Positions 26,523 through 36,130 of a stretch of 64,000 bases of DNA are shown piece after piece (the stretch's first letter is position 1; each line of letters starts with the position of its first letter). The position numbers were made by a program, and so were the translations under genes. This DNA is from Martinezella lusitana. Lineage in GTDB: Bacteria; Pseudomonadota; Alphaproteobacteria; Rhizobiales; Rhizobiaceae. The stretch is from assembly GCF_014207095.1 (NCBI RefSeq), contig NZ_JACHBG010000002.1, forward strand, positions 62,001 to 126,000, in the 5' to 3' direction. The notes beneath the pieces are model-generated. The model was given only the letters and a program-made list of their open reading frames with translations. It was not told the DNA's origin and made no database searches.

Positions 26523-27710
26523 ATGGCAATCGAAGGATCATCGGAACAGACGCGGGAGCCGCGCATTCGGCTTGGCATGGTCGGCGGCGGTGCTGGCGCA
26601 TTTATCGGCGCGGTGCATCGCATCGCGGCGCGCATTGACGATCAATTCGATCTTATTGCGGGTGCGCTCTCGTCTTCGCCGGAAAAGGCTGCCGCTTCCG
26701 GGCGCGATCTCGGTCTCGATCCCTCGCGTGCCTATTCCAGCTATCGCGAAATGGCGATCCGGGAAGCCAAGCTGAAGAACGGCATCGAAGCAGTCTCGAT
26801 CGTTACTCCGAACCATGTGCACTACGATGCCGCCAAGGAGTTCCTGCGTCGCGGTATCCACGTCATCTGCGACAAGCCGCTGACCTCCAATCTTGCCGAC
26901 GCCAAGAAGCTGAAGAAGGTGGCCGACGAAAGCGGCGCTCTTTTCATCCTCACGCACAACTACACCGGCTATCCGATGGTCCGTCAGGCCCGCGAGATGG
27001 TCGAGAATGGCGAGCTTGGCGATATCCGCATCGTGCAGGTGGAATATCCGCAGGACTGGCTGACCGAGAACATCGAGCAATCCGGCCAGAAGCAGGCGGC
27101 ATGGCGTACCGACCCGGCGCAGTCCGGCGCCGGTGGTTCCACGGGGGATATCGGCACGCATGCCTACAACCTCGCTTCCTTCGTGACCGGCCTCGAGCTC
27201 GACAGCCTTGCCGCCGATCTCGACAGCTTCGTCGAGGGCCGTCGTCTCGATGACAACGGCCATGTGCTGCTCCGCTTCAAGGCAAAGGGCAAGGAGAAGC
27301 CGGCAAAGGGCATGCTCTGGTGCAGCCAGGTGGCGCCGGGTCATGAAAATGGCCTCAAGCTCCGCGTCTACGGCACCAAGGGTGGCATCGAGTGGACGCA
27401 GGCCGATCCGAACTATCTGTGGTACACGCCGTTCGGCGACCAGAAGCGATTGATTACCCGCAATGGTGCAGGTTCCGGCGCTGCCGCAGCGCGCGTCTCG
27501 CGCATCCCTTCGGGTCATCCGGAAGGTTATCTGGAAGCGTTTGCCACGATCTATACCGAGGCTGCGCGCGCCATCAACGCCCGCAAGAAGTGTGTGGCAG
27601 TCGATCCGGCTGTGATCTATCCGACCGTTGATGATGGCGTGAAGGGCGTGGCTTTCGTCGAGGCTTGCGTTGCTTCCTCGAAGCGCAACGGCGCCTGGGT
27701 CAAGCTCTAA
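26523..27710 (+). CDS. Gfo/Idh/MocA family oxidoreductase
   Basis: 395 residues. N-terminal Rossmann fold with GMVGGGAGAFIGAVHRIAA for NAD(P) and the DKP motif in CDKPLTSNLADA that carries the catalytic lysine. The C-terminal domain has GGSTGDIGTHAYNLA with the conserved GDIGTH Asp and His. These enzymes oxidise sugars, often at C3 to 3-keto sugars, or inositols. AGGAGGACAG precedes the ATG. Its position after the transporter and the TIM-barrel isomerase suggests it acts on the imported sugar; the substrate is unknown. Confidence 0.9.
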   Translation: MAIEGSSEQTREPRIRLGMVGGGAGAFIGAVHRIAARIDDQFDLIAGALSSSPEKAAASGRDLGLDPSRAYSSYREMAIREAKLKNGIEAVSIVTPNHVHYDAAKEFLRRGIHVICDKPLTSNLADAKKLKKVADESGALFILTHNYTGYPMVRQAREMVENGELGDIRIVQVEYPQDWLTENIEQSGQKQAAWRTDPAQSGAGGSTGDIGTHAYNLASFVTGLELDSLAADLDSFVEGRRLDDNGHVLLRFKAKGKEKPAKGMLWCSQVAPGHENGLKLRVYGTKGGIEWTQADPNYLWYTPFGDQKRLITRNGAGSGAAAARVSRIPSGHPEGYLEAFATIYTEAARAINARKKCVAVDPAVIYPTVDDGVKGVAFVEACVASSKRNGAWVKL

Positions 27711-27757
27711 GCTTTGGATAGGGTTCGAGGCGGCGTAACTGCCTCGAACCTGCTTGC

Positions 27758-28162
27758 TCAGGCCGCGACTTCCTGCTTGCGCCTCGTCAGCGCATCGACG
27801 CTGAAGGGGCCGCCACCGGCGGCAACGAGAAACAGGAAGATGAAGCAGAAGAGGACGGCAGCAGTGCCGCCGTTCTGCGCGGGATAGAAACTTTGCGGCG
27901 CGTGGCGCAGGAAATAGGCAAACGCCATCAGGCCTGACAGCACGAAGGCGGCGATCCGTGTCTTGAAACCGATCAGGACGAGGAAGCCGGGGGTCAGCTC
28001 AAGCAGGCCGGCGATCCAGGGCAGGGATCCGACAGGCGGCACTGTTTCGGCTGCCGGGAAATGCAGCACCTTCTGCGTTCCATAGCTAAACAGCACGAGC
28101 GATGCGACGATGCGCAGGAGGCTCAGCAGATGGGGTTGAAAAGCGTGGAGCGCAGGGAGCAT
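27758..28162 (-). CDS. DoxX family membrane protein
   Basis: 134 residues and four predicted membrane helices. Typical DoxX start (LLSLLRIVASLVLFSYGTQKVLHF) and the FLRHAPQSFYPAQNGGTAAVLFCFIFLFLVAAG segment near the end. ATG 28162 follows AAAGGA; the longer frame to 28240 has no such site. DoxX-like proteins have been linked to respiration or redox balance, but the cellular role here is unknown. Convergent with the oxidoreductase gene. Confidence 0.85.
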   Translation of the reverse strand: MLPALHAFQPHLLSLLRIVASLVLFSYGTQKVLHFPAAETVPPVGSLPWIAGLLELTPGFLVLIGFKTRIAAFVLSGLMAFAYFLRHAPQSFYPAQNGGTAAVLFCFIFLFLVAAGGGPFSVDALTRRKQEVAA

Positions 28163-28418
28163 TTGTATCCTTTCGTTGTCAGGTTTGAGCGCTACCCTCA
28201 ATTGATCCGTGGCCGAAAGACAAGTCACGACTGTTGACATTGATGTTATCGAGCTGTGCCAAGATCGCGCCGATGCCGGTGAACTTTCCGGAATTCACCT
28301 GGCAGGCGCGAATTATCGATATCTGTAACGTTGCAGTTTTCCAGCGTCGCCCCTGTACTTTGTCGCGCCGCTTGGTTAAACCGCAGCCAACGAAGCCAAA
28401 ACAGACGGGATTTTCACC

Positions 28419-29792
28419 ATGATCGATCCGAAGCTTCTTGCCGATCGCTTCCCCGGCGATTTCACGTTCGGCGTTGCCACCGCCGCATTCCAGATCGAGG
28501 GCGCCACCAAGGCCGATGGCCGCAAGCCGTCCATTTGGGATGCTTTCGCCAACATGCCCGGTCGCGTCTATCAGCGCGATAATGGCGATGTTGCCTGCGA
28601 TCACTACAATCGGCTGGAACAGGACCTGGATCTGATCAAGGATATGGGTGTCGAAGCCTATCGCTTCTCGATCGCCTGGCCACGCATCATTCCCGATGGC
28701 ACTGGCCCGGTGAACGAAGCCGGCCTCGATTTCTACGATCGTCTCGTCGACGGCTGCAAGGCGAGGGGTATCAAGACCTTTGCGACCCTCTACCATTGGG
28801 ATCTGCCGCTGACTCTTGCAGGCGACGGCGGCTGGACGGCGCGCTCGACGGCCCATGCGTTCCAGCGCTATGCCAAGACCGTCATGAGCCGCCTCGGCGA
28901 CCGCCTGGATTCGGTTGCCACATTCAACGAGCCCTGGTGCATCGTCTGGCTGAGCCATCTCTATGGCATTCATGCGCCGGGCGAGCGCAACATGCAGGCC
29001 GCGCTCCATGCGATGCACTACATGAACCTTGCCCATGGTCTTGGCGTCGAAGCGATCCGCTCCGTGGCGCCGAAGGTGCCTGTCGGCATCGTGCTCAACG
29101 CCGCTTCCATCCTGCCGGGCTCGGACCTTCCGGAGGATCTCGCTGCCGTCGAGCGCGCCCATCAGTTCCACAATGGCGCCTTCTTCGATCCGATCTTCAA
29201 GGGTGAGTATCCTAAGGAGTTTGTCGAGGCGCTTGGCGATCGCATGCCTGTCATCGAGGACGGCGATTTGAAGACCATTAATCAGAAGCTCGATTGGTGG
29301 GGTCTGAACTATTACATGCCGATGCGCGTCCACGATGACGCCTCCAAGAGCGGCGATTTCCCCTGGACGAAGGATGCGCCGCCGGTCAGCGACGTCAAGA
29401 CGGATATTGGTTGGGAGGTCTATTCACCTGGCCTGAAGCACGTCGTCGAGGATCTCAACAAGCGCTACGACCTGCCGGAGTGTTACATCACCGAAAACGG
29501 CGCCTGCTACAATATGGGCGTCGTCAGCGGCGAGGTCGATGACCAGCCGCGTCTCGACTATTACATCGAGCATCTCGGCGTCGTCGCCGATCTCATCAAG
29601 GACGGTTATCCGATGCGCGGCTATTTTGCCTGGAGCCTGATGGACAACTTCGAATGGGCCGAGGGATACCGGATGCGCTTCGGACTCGTCCATGTCGATT
29701 ACGAGACTCAGGTGCGCACCATCAAGAAGAGCGGAAAATGGTACCGGGAACTCGCAGCTCACTTCCCGAAGGGCAATCACAAGGCCGACTGA
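28419..29792 (+). CDS. beta-glucosidase, GH1 family
   Basis: 457 residues, a complete GH1 (beta/alpha)8 barrel that hydrolyses aryl or short beta-glucosides (or beta-galactosides) in the cytoplasm; no signal peptide. Catalytic acid/base Glu in TFNEPWCIVWLS (near residue 172) and nucleophile Glu in YITENGACYN (near residue 363). The N-terminus FGVATAAFQIEGA is diagnostic, and the aglycone tryptophans WSLMDNFEWAEGY are present. It stands alone but lies close to the sugar operon, so it could provide a sugar for the same pathway; that link is inference. Confidence 0.94.
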   Translation: MIDPKLLADRFPGDFTFGVATAAFQIEGATKADGRKPSIWDAFANMPGRVYQRDNGDVACDHYNRLEQDLDLIKDMGVEAYRFSIAWPRIIPDGTGPVNEAGLDFYDRLVDGCKARGIKTFATLYHWDLPLTLAGDGGWTARSTAHAFQRYAKTVMSRLGDRLDSVATFNEPWCIVWLSHLYGIHAPGERNMQAALHAMHYMNLAHGLGVEAIRSVAPKVPVGIVLNAASILPGSDLPEDLAAVERAHQFHNGAFFDPIFKGEYPKEFVEALGDRMPVIEDGDLKTINQKLDWWGLNYYMPMRVHDDASKSGDFPWTKDAPPVSDVKTDIGWEVYSPGLKHVVEDLNKRYDLPECYITENGACYNMGVVSGEVDDQPRLDYYIEHLGVVADLIKDGYPMRGYFAWSLMDNFEWAEGYRMRFGLVHVDYETQVRTIKKSGKWYRELAAHFPKGNHKAD

Positions 29793-29857
29793 CCCGCGAT
29801 CTCGCTGCCTCCTTATTCGGCGTCGCCCGAATCGGCAGAGGCTGCTAGGTTTCGGGC

Positions 29858-30406
29858 ATGACCTCGCGCCCGCTTTTCCTTTACGCACTTTGCGGCAGCC
29901 AGCGACAGGCTTCAAGCAGTCGCCGGCTGCTCGAAGCCCTGCGGCTTGCATGCCCTGAAGATACTACCATCGAGATCTGCGATCTGATCGGTGACTTGCC
30001 GATCTTCAATCCCGATCATGAGGGTGAGAGGACGCCCGCCATTGTCGAGACGTTCGCGGCGAAGATCCGACAGGCTGATGGCCTGATCGTTTCCTGTCCG
30101 GAATATGCGCATGGCGTACCGGGTGGGTTCAAGAATGCTCTGGACTGGCTGGTGTCACGCGACGAGATACCGTTCAAACCGCTGATGTTCGCGCATGCCT
30201 CGCATCGCGGTGATTTCGTGCTCGATCAACTTGCAGAGGTGTTGAGAACCATGTCGCTTCGCATCGTGCTCGAGGCGTTTTTACGCCTGCCGATCGCGGG
30301 CAAGAGCGATGAAACCCAGGCGGCGCTGCTTGTGCAGGCCCGCGACGAGGGCTTGCTGCGCGGTAGGCTCGACCATTTCGCGAAAGTGATCCTCTCCGAA
30401 GGATGA
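29858..30406 (+). CDS. NAD(P)H-dependent FMN reductase
   Basis: 182 residues with a flavodoxin-like fold. The phosphate-binding loop is LCGSQRQASSSRRLLEAL, and SCPEYAHGVPGGFKNALDWL is the FMN-side and dimer motif of NADPH-dependent FMN/azo reductases (ChrR/YhdA class). Likely reduces flavin or quinone-like substrates. It is 65 bases after the GH1 gene on the same strand and could be co-transcribed. Substrate unknown. Confidence 0.87.
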   Translation: MTSRPLFLYALCGSQRQASSSRRLLEALRLACPEDTTIEICDLIGDLPIFNPDHEGERTPAIVETFAAKIRQADGLIVSCPEYAHGVPGGFKNALDWLVSRDEIPFKPLMFAHASHRGDFVLDQLAEVLRTMSLRIVLEAFLRLPIAGKSDETQAALLVQARDEGLLRGRLDHFAKVILSEG

Positions 30407-30514
30407 ATTCGATTGCATCCGCAATATACAACTCTTTCCTGTAGGAATCTCGAGCTCGCCTTAACCGTTTATTGAAGTCCTGACTGCAGAGTTAGGTCCC
30501 AAGGAGAAAAGACC

Positions 30515-32728
30515 TTGGGAGCAGTTTTCGAGTCATTGCGGCAGAGTACGCAGGTCGGTCGTCATTCCATCGTGACGGCCGTTTTGATTACTTTCGCAGT
30601 GGTCGTTGCCGTCGTGACGCTGATGGTGCTCACCGCGATCGGCCGGGTGGCCGATTACTCCAACAAGCTGGATGACGAGCGTTCCTGGGAGACGACTGTC
30701 GGCGCGCTCAAGACCTTTCAAGGGCAGCTCGAAGCGACGCTACACGATCATTCCGCACGCAATGATGCGGCAAAAAGCGTCTACGGCAAGGACGACCAAG
30801 GCTGGGTTGCCGGCAATTACGGCGATATCTCCTCCAACGGCGCCCTATTCGATACGGCGATCATCGTCGATGACAACAATAAGCCTATCGTTGCCTTTCA
30901 CGATGGCGAACCTATGACCGCCAAGGTCGAGGATGTTCTCGGGACCGCCGTTTGGGCTCTCGTCGAACAAGCGCGCCGTACGCTCGTGACCGGCGTGCCT
31001 GAGGCGAGCGGCTACATCATGACCAGCAATGGCATTGCTGCTGTGGGCGCCGCAACGATCCGCGAGAGGTCCGGCCGGATTCCGGCGCCCGAAGGCAAGC
31101 GGCGCTACCTGATCCTCGTACGCTACTTTGACGCCGCGCGGATCAAGATGCTTTCGAATATCTATGTCATCAGCGGTTTGAAGCTGGTGCCCGCGCAGAC
31201 CGTGGCGCGGTACGCCGTCTCTATCGTCGATCCCCTTGGCAAGCCATTGGGGCGGCTGGTCTGGAATTCGCGCGAGCCGGGCGATCGGAGCTACCAGCAG
31301 GTGCGGCCGCTCGTGCTTGGTGCGCTTGGCCTTGTTGGCCTGTTCTTTGTCGTGCTGCTGATCCTCGGGTCGCTTGCGGGGCGCCGGCTGCGGGCTGAGG
31401 AAGTGCAGGCGCGCCAAGGCTCGCTGCGCGATCGCCTCAGCGGCCTTCTCAATCGCGAGGGACTGCGCCTCGATGTCGATCGGCTGGTGGAGCGGGCGCG
31501 TGCTGACCGCAGCAATGTCCTGCTTCTCTATCTCGATCTCGATGGCTTCAAGGAAATCAACGACGCCTATGGGCACGGCACGGGCGACCAGCTCATTCGC
31601 GCCGTGGCGGCGGGCTTGAGCGTGCTCGTACCACCGCAGGCGTCTCTCGCGCGTCTCGGGGGTGATGAGTTCGCCATCGTGTTTCCGACCACGGAACTTA
31701 ACGACGCGCCCGCCTTGCGGCTGGCCGAACAGATCCTCGATTTCCTGTCCGAGCCATTGGAAATCGGTCGACGCATCGTCGTCGTTGGGGCCAGCATCGG
31801 CATTGCAAGCTCCGCCGAAGGCCGCATCGACCGCGAGGAGCTGGTGCGCCGCGCCGATCTTGCCATGTATAAGGCCAAGGAGGCTGGTCGTGCCCGCATG
31901 ACCTGCTACGAGACCGCCATGGATGCGCATCGCGAGGAGCGCAACGCTCTGGAACTCGATCTGCGCCGCGCGATCGAGACGGAGGAATTGACGCTCGTCT
32001 ATCAGCCGCTGGTCGATGCTTCGAGCTGCGAAATGACTGGTGTCGAGGCGCTGGTGCGGTGGAATCGTCCGGGTCACGGACCGATTTCGCCTGAAATATT
32101 CATTCCCGTCGCTGAGACCACCGGATTGATCGAGGCGCTCGGGTTGTTCGTCCTGCGCAAGGCATGCGAAGCGGCGCAACAATGGCCGGACCTGCGCGTT
32201 GCCGTCAACGTCTCGCCGGGCCAGTTCCGCAATCCAGCCTTCGCCGACTACGTTCGCAGCGTGCTGAACAGTACGGAGATCGAGGCCGGACGTGTGACGT
32301 TGGAAATCACCGAAGGCTATATCATCCAAAATCCCGAGCGCACGCGTCAGTCGATCGAGCGGCTGAAGATGCTTGGCGTCAAAGTGGCGCTCGACGATTT
32401 CGGGTCGGGCTTCTCGTCCATCGGCTATCTCAGGCAGTTTGGCTTCGATCGCATCAAGATCGACCGCTCATTGACGATGAACGTGCTGGAGGACAGCCGC
32501 GCCCGCGAGATGCTGCGCGCAACCGTGGCGCTGGCTCGCTCGCTCGATATTCCGGTGACAGCCGAAGGTATCGAGATCGAAGAGCAGGGAAGAGCTCTGC
32601 AGAATTTCGGTTGTGACGAGCTGCAGGGCTATTTTTACGGAAAGCCGATGCCGGAGGCCGAGATTACCAAGCGCTTCTCGATCCAGAAAGCGGCGGCGCT
32701 CGACGAAGAGCGCGGCGCCGCGGCTTGA
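30515..32728 (+). CDS. c-di-GMP turnover protein: CHASE4-like sensor, GGDEF and EAL
   Basis: 737 residues from TTG 30515, which follows AAGGAG by eight bases. A membrane helix (about 18-42), a periplasmic CHASE4-like sensor (about 45-262), a second helix (about 264-288), a GGDEF domain (about 305-465) and an EAL domain (about 480-730). The cyclase signature GGDEF (382-386) is intact; I see no RxxD inhibition site in the residues just before it. EAL is intact (511-513), as are DDFGSGFSS and EGIE. It could both make and break c-di-GMP, switched by an external signal. Monocistronic. Confidence 0.92.
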   Translation: MGAVFESLRQSTQVGRHSIVTAVLITFAVVVAVVTLMVLTAIGRVADYSNKLDDERSWETTVGALKTFQGQLEATLHDHSARNDAAKSVYGKDDQGWVAGNYGDISSNGALFDTAIIVDDNNKPIVAFHDGEPMTAKVEDVLGTAVWALVEQARRTLVTGVPEASGYIMTSNGIAAVGAATIRERSGRIPAPEGKRRYLILVRYFDAARIKMLSNIYVISGLKLVPAQTVARYAVSIVDPLGKPLGRLVWNSREPGDRSYQQVRPLVLGALGLVGLFFVVLLILGSLAGRRLRAEEVQARQGSLRDRLSGLLNREGLRLDVDRLVERARADRSNVLLLYLDLDGFKEINDAYGHGTGDQLIRAVAAGLSVLVPPQASLARLGGDEFAIVFPTTELNDAPALRLAEQILDFLSEPLEIGRRIVVVGASIGIASSAEGRIDREELVRRADLAMYKAKEAGRARMTCYETAMDAHREERNALELDLRRAIETEELTLVYQPLVDASSCEMTGVEALVRWNRPGHGPISPEIFIPVAETTGLIEALGLFVLRKACEAAQQWPDLRVAVNVSPGQFRNPAFADYVRSVLNSTEIEAGRVTLEITEGYIIQNPERTRQSIERLKMLGVKVALDDFGSGFSSIGYLRQFGFDRIKIDRSLTMNVLEDSRAREMLRATVALARSLDIPVTAEGIEIEEQGRALQNFGCDELQGYFYGKPMPEAEITKRFSIQKAAALDEERGAAA

Positions 32729-32732
32729 GATT

Positions 32733-33674
32733 TCAGCCGATGTGCTGCTGGCCGCGCTTGCGGGCAAGCGCGATCTGGCGCTGCCTTTCGCGGTAGCGTT
32801 CGCGGTCTTCCTCACTGCGATCATGATAGCAATGGCTGCAGGAAACGCCTGCCTCGTAGAAGGGCGAGGTCACTTCTTCGGCGGTGATCGGGCTGCGGCA
32901 GGCGTGACAGAGCCTGTGATTACCCTCCTTCAGCCCATGCTCGACCGAGACGCGCTCGTCGAAGACGAAGCAGGCACCTTCCCACAGGCTTTCTTCGGCC
33001 GGCACTTCCTCGAGATATTTCAGAATGCCGCCCTTGAGATGGTAGACCTCGTCAAAGCCCTGCTGCTTCATGAAGGCCGTTGCCTTCTCGCAGCGGATGC
33101 CGCCGGTGCAGTACATGGCGATCTTCGGCTTGTTATGCAGGCCAGTATTCTCCCGCACCCATTCCGGAAACTCGCGGAAGGTCTTGGTCTTCGGGTCGAC
33201 CGCACCCTTGAAGACGCCGATGGCGGTTTCGTAGTCGTTGCGAGTGTCGATAACGATGGTATCGGGATCGGAGATCAGCGCGTTCCAGTCCTTCGGCGCA
33301 ACATAGGTGCCGACGACCCGGGTGGGGTCGATATCCTCGACGCCCATGGTGACGATCTCTTTCTTGAGCTTCACCTTCATGCGCACGAAAGGCATTTTCG
33401 ACGCGCGGCTCTCCTTGTGCTCCAGGCCGGCAAATTCCGGCTGCGCCCGCAGGAAGGAAAGCACGGCGCCGATGGCCGCGTTCGTCCCGGCAATGGTGCC
33501 GTTGATGCCCTCATGCGCAAGGAGCAGCGTGCCCTTGACGCCGTTTTCCTCGCAGAGCGCAAAGAGGGGCTCGCGCAGGCTTTCGAAGCGCGGGAAGGAA
33601 ACGAAATGATAGAGGGCGGCAACAAGGAATGCGCCGGTCGCCTCGCGCCGTGGGTCGGAAAGGATGTCGGTCAT
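32733..33674 (-). CDS. trhO: tRNA uridine(34) hydroxylase TrhO (rhodanese-like, UPF0176)
   Basis: Forms 5-hydroxyuridine at tRNA wobble position 34 with oxygen. 313 residues. N-terminal acylphosphatase-like part ([34 protein letters not shown]), central rhodanese domain with the catalytic cysteine in [11 protein letters not shown], and a C-terminal cysteine-rich zinc-like part ([21 protein letters not shown]). I chose ATG 33674; a TTG five codons earlier also lies in frame. Its end abuts the end of the GGDEF-EAL gene. Confidence 0.9.
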   Translation of the reverse strand: MTDILSDPRREATGAFLVAALYHFVSFPRFESLREPLFALCEENGVKGTLLLAHEGINGTIAGTNAAIGAVLSFLRAQPEFAGLEHKESRASKMPFVRMKVKLKKEIVTMGVEDIDPTRVVGTYVAPKDWNALISDPDTIVIDTRNDYETAIGVFKGAVDPKTKTFREFPEWVRENTGLHNKPKIAMYCTGGIRCEKATAFMKQQGFDEVYHLKGGILKYLEEVPAEESLWEGACFVFDERVSVEHGLKEGNHRLCHACRSPITAEEVTSPFYEAGVSCSHCYHDRSEEDRERYRERQRQIALARKRGQQHIG

Positions 33675-33827
33675 GGCGGGGAAATACAATTTTGTGAGCT
33701 TTCAGGCAATGGGATTTGCGTGAAGGCCCGGCATTCCCGGCTGAATGCGATGGTTCAGGTGGTGCGAAAGGCTGGCAAAAGGCGCCGGAAAGCTGATTTG
33801 GCCGCCTCGATCACCTGGTCGGCTGCT

Positions 33828-34742
33828 TCAATCCGCCGCTCCCAGCCACAGATGTCTGATCGTTCGGGCCTCGCGCTCCGGCTTGTCGGCAAAGACCCAA
33901 TGGGCTCGGCTTAGCGCATCCTCGCGGTCGGCTTGCTGGCGGGAGATGATCGCTTCCAGCAGGCGGGCGCGGTCGTCGCTACCGTCGAAGAGCTGCGGTT
34001 CGCGGTCAGTGACTTCGGACAGGATCGACAGGTCGAGATAGCGACCGAGCACATCGACCAGCGCTTTGGCTTCCAGCTGCTTGGCATGCATGGCGGCGGG
34101 CCAGACATCCCGCAGCAGCATATGGTTCATCCAGCAATCCTGGCTGCGTTTGCGCAGGTCATGGAAGCTTTCCAAATGGGCATCGCTGCTGCGGCATTGG
34201 TGAAGGGCTTCCACCGCCTTGCGGCCATTCTTGCGCCAGCTTTTCTCGAGCAGGCTGGCCGTGTCGCGCCTGCCGCATTTGAGTGAGATATCGCCCACGG
34301 CTTTAATGGCATCGTTGCAGGCGGCGATCGCGGCTTGCGCCTTGTCTTCGAGGTCGCTTTCCGCCTTGGACAAGCGGTCTCTCCGGGCGGTCAGGACATC
34401 GGTAACGCGAAACAGCGCCTGCCGCTCGTCGTCGAGCGTCGTCGCCTCCTGAAGGTAGCGGCCGGCCTCGATCAGCGCCGTTGCGTCGCGTACGCTTGAG
34501 AGCGAACGCGCCATGTCGCGAAGCCGGGCGTTCTCTCTTCGCTGAAATTCACGAGCTACGGGTGCGATCAATCGATAGAGCGCGCGCACGCGCTTGATAT
34601 TCTTGCGGGCGGCATGCACCGCTTCGTGCAGTCCTTGCGGGCGATCCTGAAGGACAGCCATGGCTTTGCCGAGCTGATGCGCGGCGACCCTGTGTACCTC
34701 GCCATCAATGGCCCGGTCAGGCCGTATGCGATAGCTCATCAT
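33828..34742 (-). CDS. CHAD domain protein
   Basis: 304 residues, nearly all one CHAD (conserved histidine alpha-helical) domain; CHAD helices bind polyphosphate. The conserved first helix signature is GLHEAVHAARKNIKRVRALYRLI, and a second repeat with many Lys, Arg and His residues follows (CRSSDAHLESFHDLRKRSQDCWMNHM). The start overlaps the end of the CYTH gene by 26 bases, so the two are translationally coupled. A role in polyphosphate or triphosphate metabolism is likely; exact function unknown. Confidence 0.9.
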   Translation of the reverse strand: MMSYRIRPDRAIDGEVHRVAAHQLGKAMAVLQDRPQGLHEAVHAARKNIKRVRALYRLIAPVAREFQRRENARLRDMARSLSSVRDATALIEAGRYLQEATTLDDERQALFRVTDVLTARRDRLSKAESDLEDKAQAAIAACNDAIKAVGDISLKCGRRDTASLLEKSWRKNGRKAVEALHQCRSSDAHLESFHDLRKRSQDCWMNHMLLRDVWPAAMHAKQLEAKALVDVLGRYLDLSILSEVTDREPQLFDGSDDRARLLEAIISRQQADREDALSRAHWVFADKPEREARTIRHLWLGAAD

Positions 34743-35202
34743 ACTCCCGTTCGAACTGGGTCGCGAGCGCCTGATTGGAATAGCGGTAATCGCCGGTCAC
34801 TTCCCGGCCGATCCAGTCCGGCAATTCCGGATTGTCGTTTTCGTCTTCCATTTCGACCTCGGCGATGACGAGGCCGCGATGGGCGCCGCGGAAAACGTCG
34901 ACTTCCCAGACAAAGCCTTTGAAGGGCACTTTGTGGCGGGTCTTTTCGATGACGAGCCCAAGAGCCGTCCCTAATAGTTCTTCCGCCTCTGGGATAGGGA
35001 TCTCATATTCGAATTCGTCACGCGTCATCTTCTTGCCGATCTTGATCGTCAAGGTCGCGACGCTCTCGTTCGTCAGCCTGATCCGCACTGAACGATCTTC
35101 CATGGAAGCGATGTATCCCTGTCGCAGAACCAGTCTCTCCGACACGAAATTCCGCCAATGATCGCCGCGCACCAGAAACTTTCGCTCGATCTCTTTTGCC
35201 AT
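34717..35202 (-). CDS. CYTH domain protein (inorganic triphosphatase-like)
   Basis: 161 residues, one CYTH domain of the triphosphate tunnel metalloenzymes. The diagnostic EIERKFLV (ExExK) is right after the ATG at 35202, and the tunnel strands with alternating charged residues follow (VRIRLTNESVATLTIKIGKK, DEFEYEIPIPEAEELL, WEVDVFRGAHRGLVIAEVEME). Bacterial relatives such as NE1496 and YgiF hydrolyse inorganic tripolyphosphate. Coupled to the CHAD gene downstream, like the fused CYTH-CHAD proteins of other bacteria. Confidence 0.92.
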   Translation of the reverse strand: MAKEIERKFLVRGDHWRNFVSERLVLRQGYIASMEDRSVRIRLTNESVATLTIKIGKKMTRDEFEYEIPIPEAEELLGTALGLVIEKTRHKVPFKGFVWEVDVFRGAHRGLVIAEVEMEDENDNPELPDWIGREVTGDYRYSNQALATQFEREYDELSHTA

Positions 35203-35361
35203 GCGTTTGACATGCTCCACCGGCACAGATCAGTCTAGCCTATAGCAAGTCAGAGCGGATTCCTACCCATCGTCGCGAGAGTGCGCTTTTGTCTCGACAA
35301 GCACTCTTGGGGAGGTTATTCGAAAGCCGGATTTCAATCGTTTTAAAGGAGCGTACCGACC

Positions 35362-36000
35362 ATGGGCGAGAAAACTGCGAAGCTTCTTTCCATTCTGAAA
35401 TTGCAGCCGGTCGTTCCCGTGCTGATCGTCGAAGATGCGAAATCGGCCGTTCCCCTGGCGCGGGCGCTCGTTGCCGGCGGCCTGAAGGCGATCGAAATTA
35501 CGCTGCGCACCGCCGGCGCGCTGGATGCCATCCGCGCCGTGGCCGAGGAAGTGGAAGGGGCCGAAGTCGGCGCCGGCACGATCCTCAATGTCGCCCAGTG
35601 GGACGCAGCCGTCGAAGCCGGCTCGAAGTTCATCGTCAGCCCAGGTACGACGCAGGAATTGCTCGATGCCGCCCGCTCCTCGCATGTGCCGTTGTTGCCG
35701 GGCGCTGCCACTGCCAGCGAAGTCATGGCGCTGCGGGAAGAGGGCTATACGGTGCTGAAGTTCTTCCCGGCCGAGCAGGCTGGCGGCGCTGCCTATCTCA
35801 AGGCTCTGTCTTCCCCACTTGCGGGTACGATTTTCTGCCCGACCGGCGGCATTTCTCTGAAGAACGCCCATGACTACCTGTCGCTGCCGAACGTCGTCTG
35901 CATCGGCGGTTCCTGGGTCGCGCCGAAGGAGCTGGTTGCGGCCGGTGACTGGGCCGGGATCACCAGGCTTGCCGCAGAGGCTGCCGCGCTCAAGGGCTGA
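35362..36000 (+). CDS. eda: 2-dehydro-3-deoxy-6-phosphogluconate (KDPG) aldolase
   Basis: Last enzyme of the Entner-Doudoroff route: KDPG to pyruvate and glyceraldehyde 3-phosphate. 212 residues, class I aldolase barrel. Catalytic base Glu in IEITLRTAGALDAI, phosphate-side GAGTILN, SPGTTQELLDAA and the Schiff-base Lys in YTVLKFFPAEQAGG. The ATG follows AAGGAG. Monocistronic with a strong terminator; the Entner-Doudoroff route is the main sugar pathway in rhizobia. Divergent from the CYTH-CHAD pair. Confidence 0.93.
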   Translation: MGEKTAKLLSILKLQPVVPVLIVEDAKSAVPLARALVAGGLKAIEITLRTAGALDAIRAVAEEVEGAEVGAGTILNVAQWDAAVEAGSKFIVSPGTTQELLDAARSSHVPLLPGAATASEVMALREEGYTVLKFFPAEQAGGAAYLKALSSPLAGTIFCPTGGISLKNAHDYLSLPNVVCIGGSWVAPKELVAAGDWAGITRLAAEAAALKG

Positions 36001-36024
36001 GGCCCTCGTTTCCATTCGATTTCG

Positions 36025-36055
36025 AAGGCGCGCGTGGCTCCATGCGCGCCTTTTT
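36025..36055 (+). terminator. intrinsic terminator of eda
   Basis: AAGGCGCGC and GCGCGCCTT form a perfect nine-pair stem around a ten-base loop, followed by TTTTTC, 24 bases after the eda stop. Confidence 0.92.
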
Positions 36056-36130
36056 CTATCCAGCGGATTGGTATTTGCGGTTGCGCTTCCTATCTCCCTG
36101 TCACCATCAACAGGACGGAAGGAGCACCAC

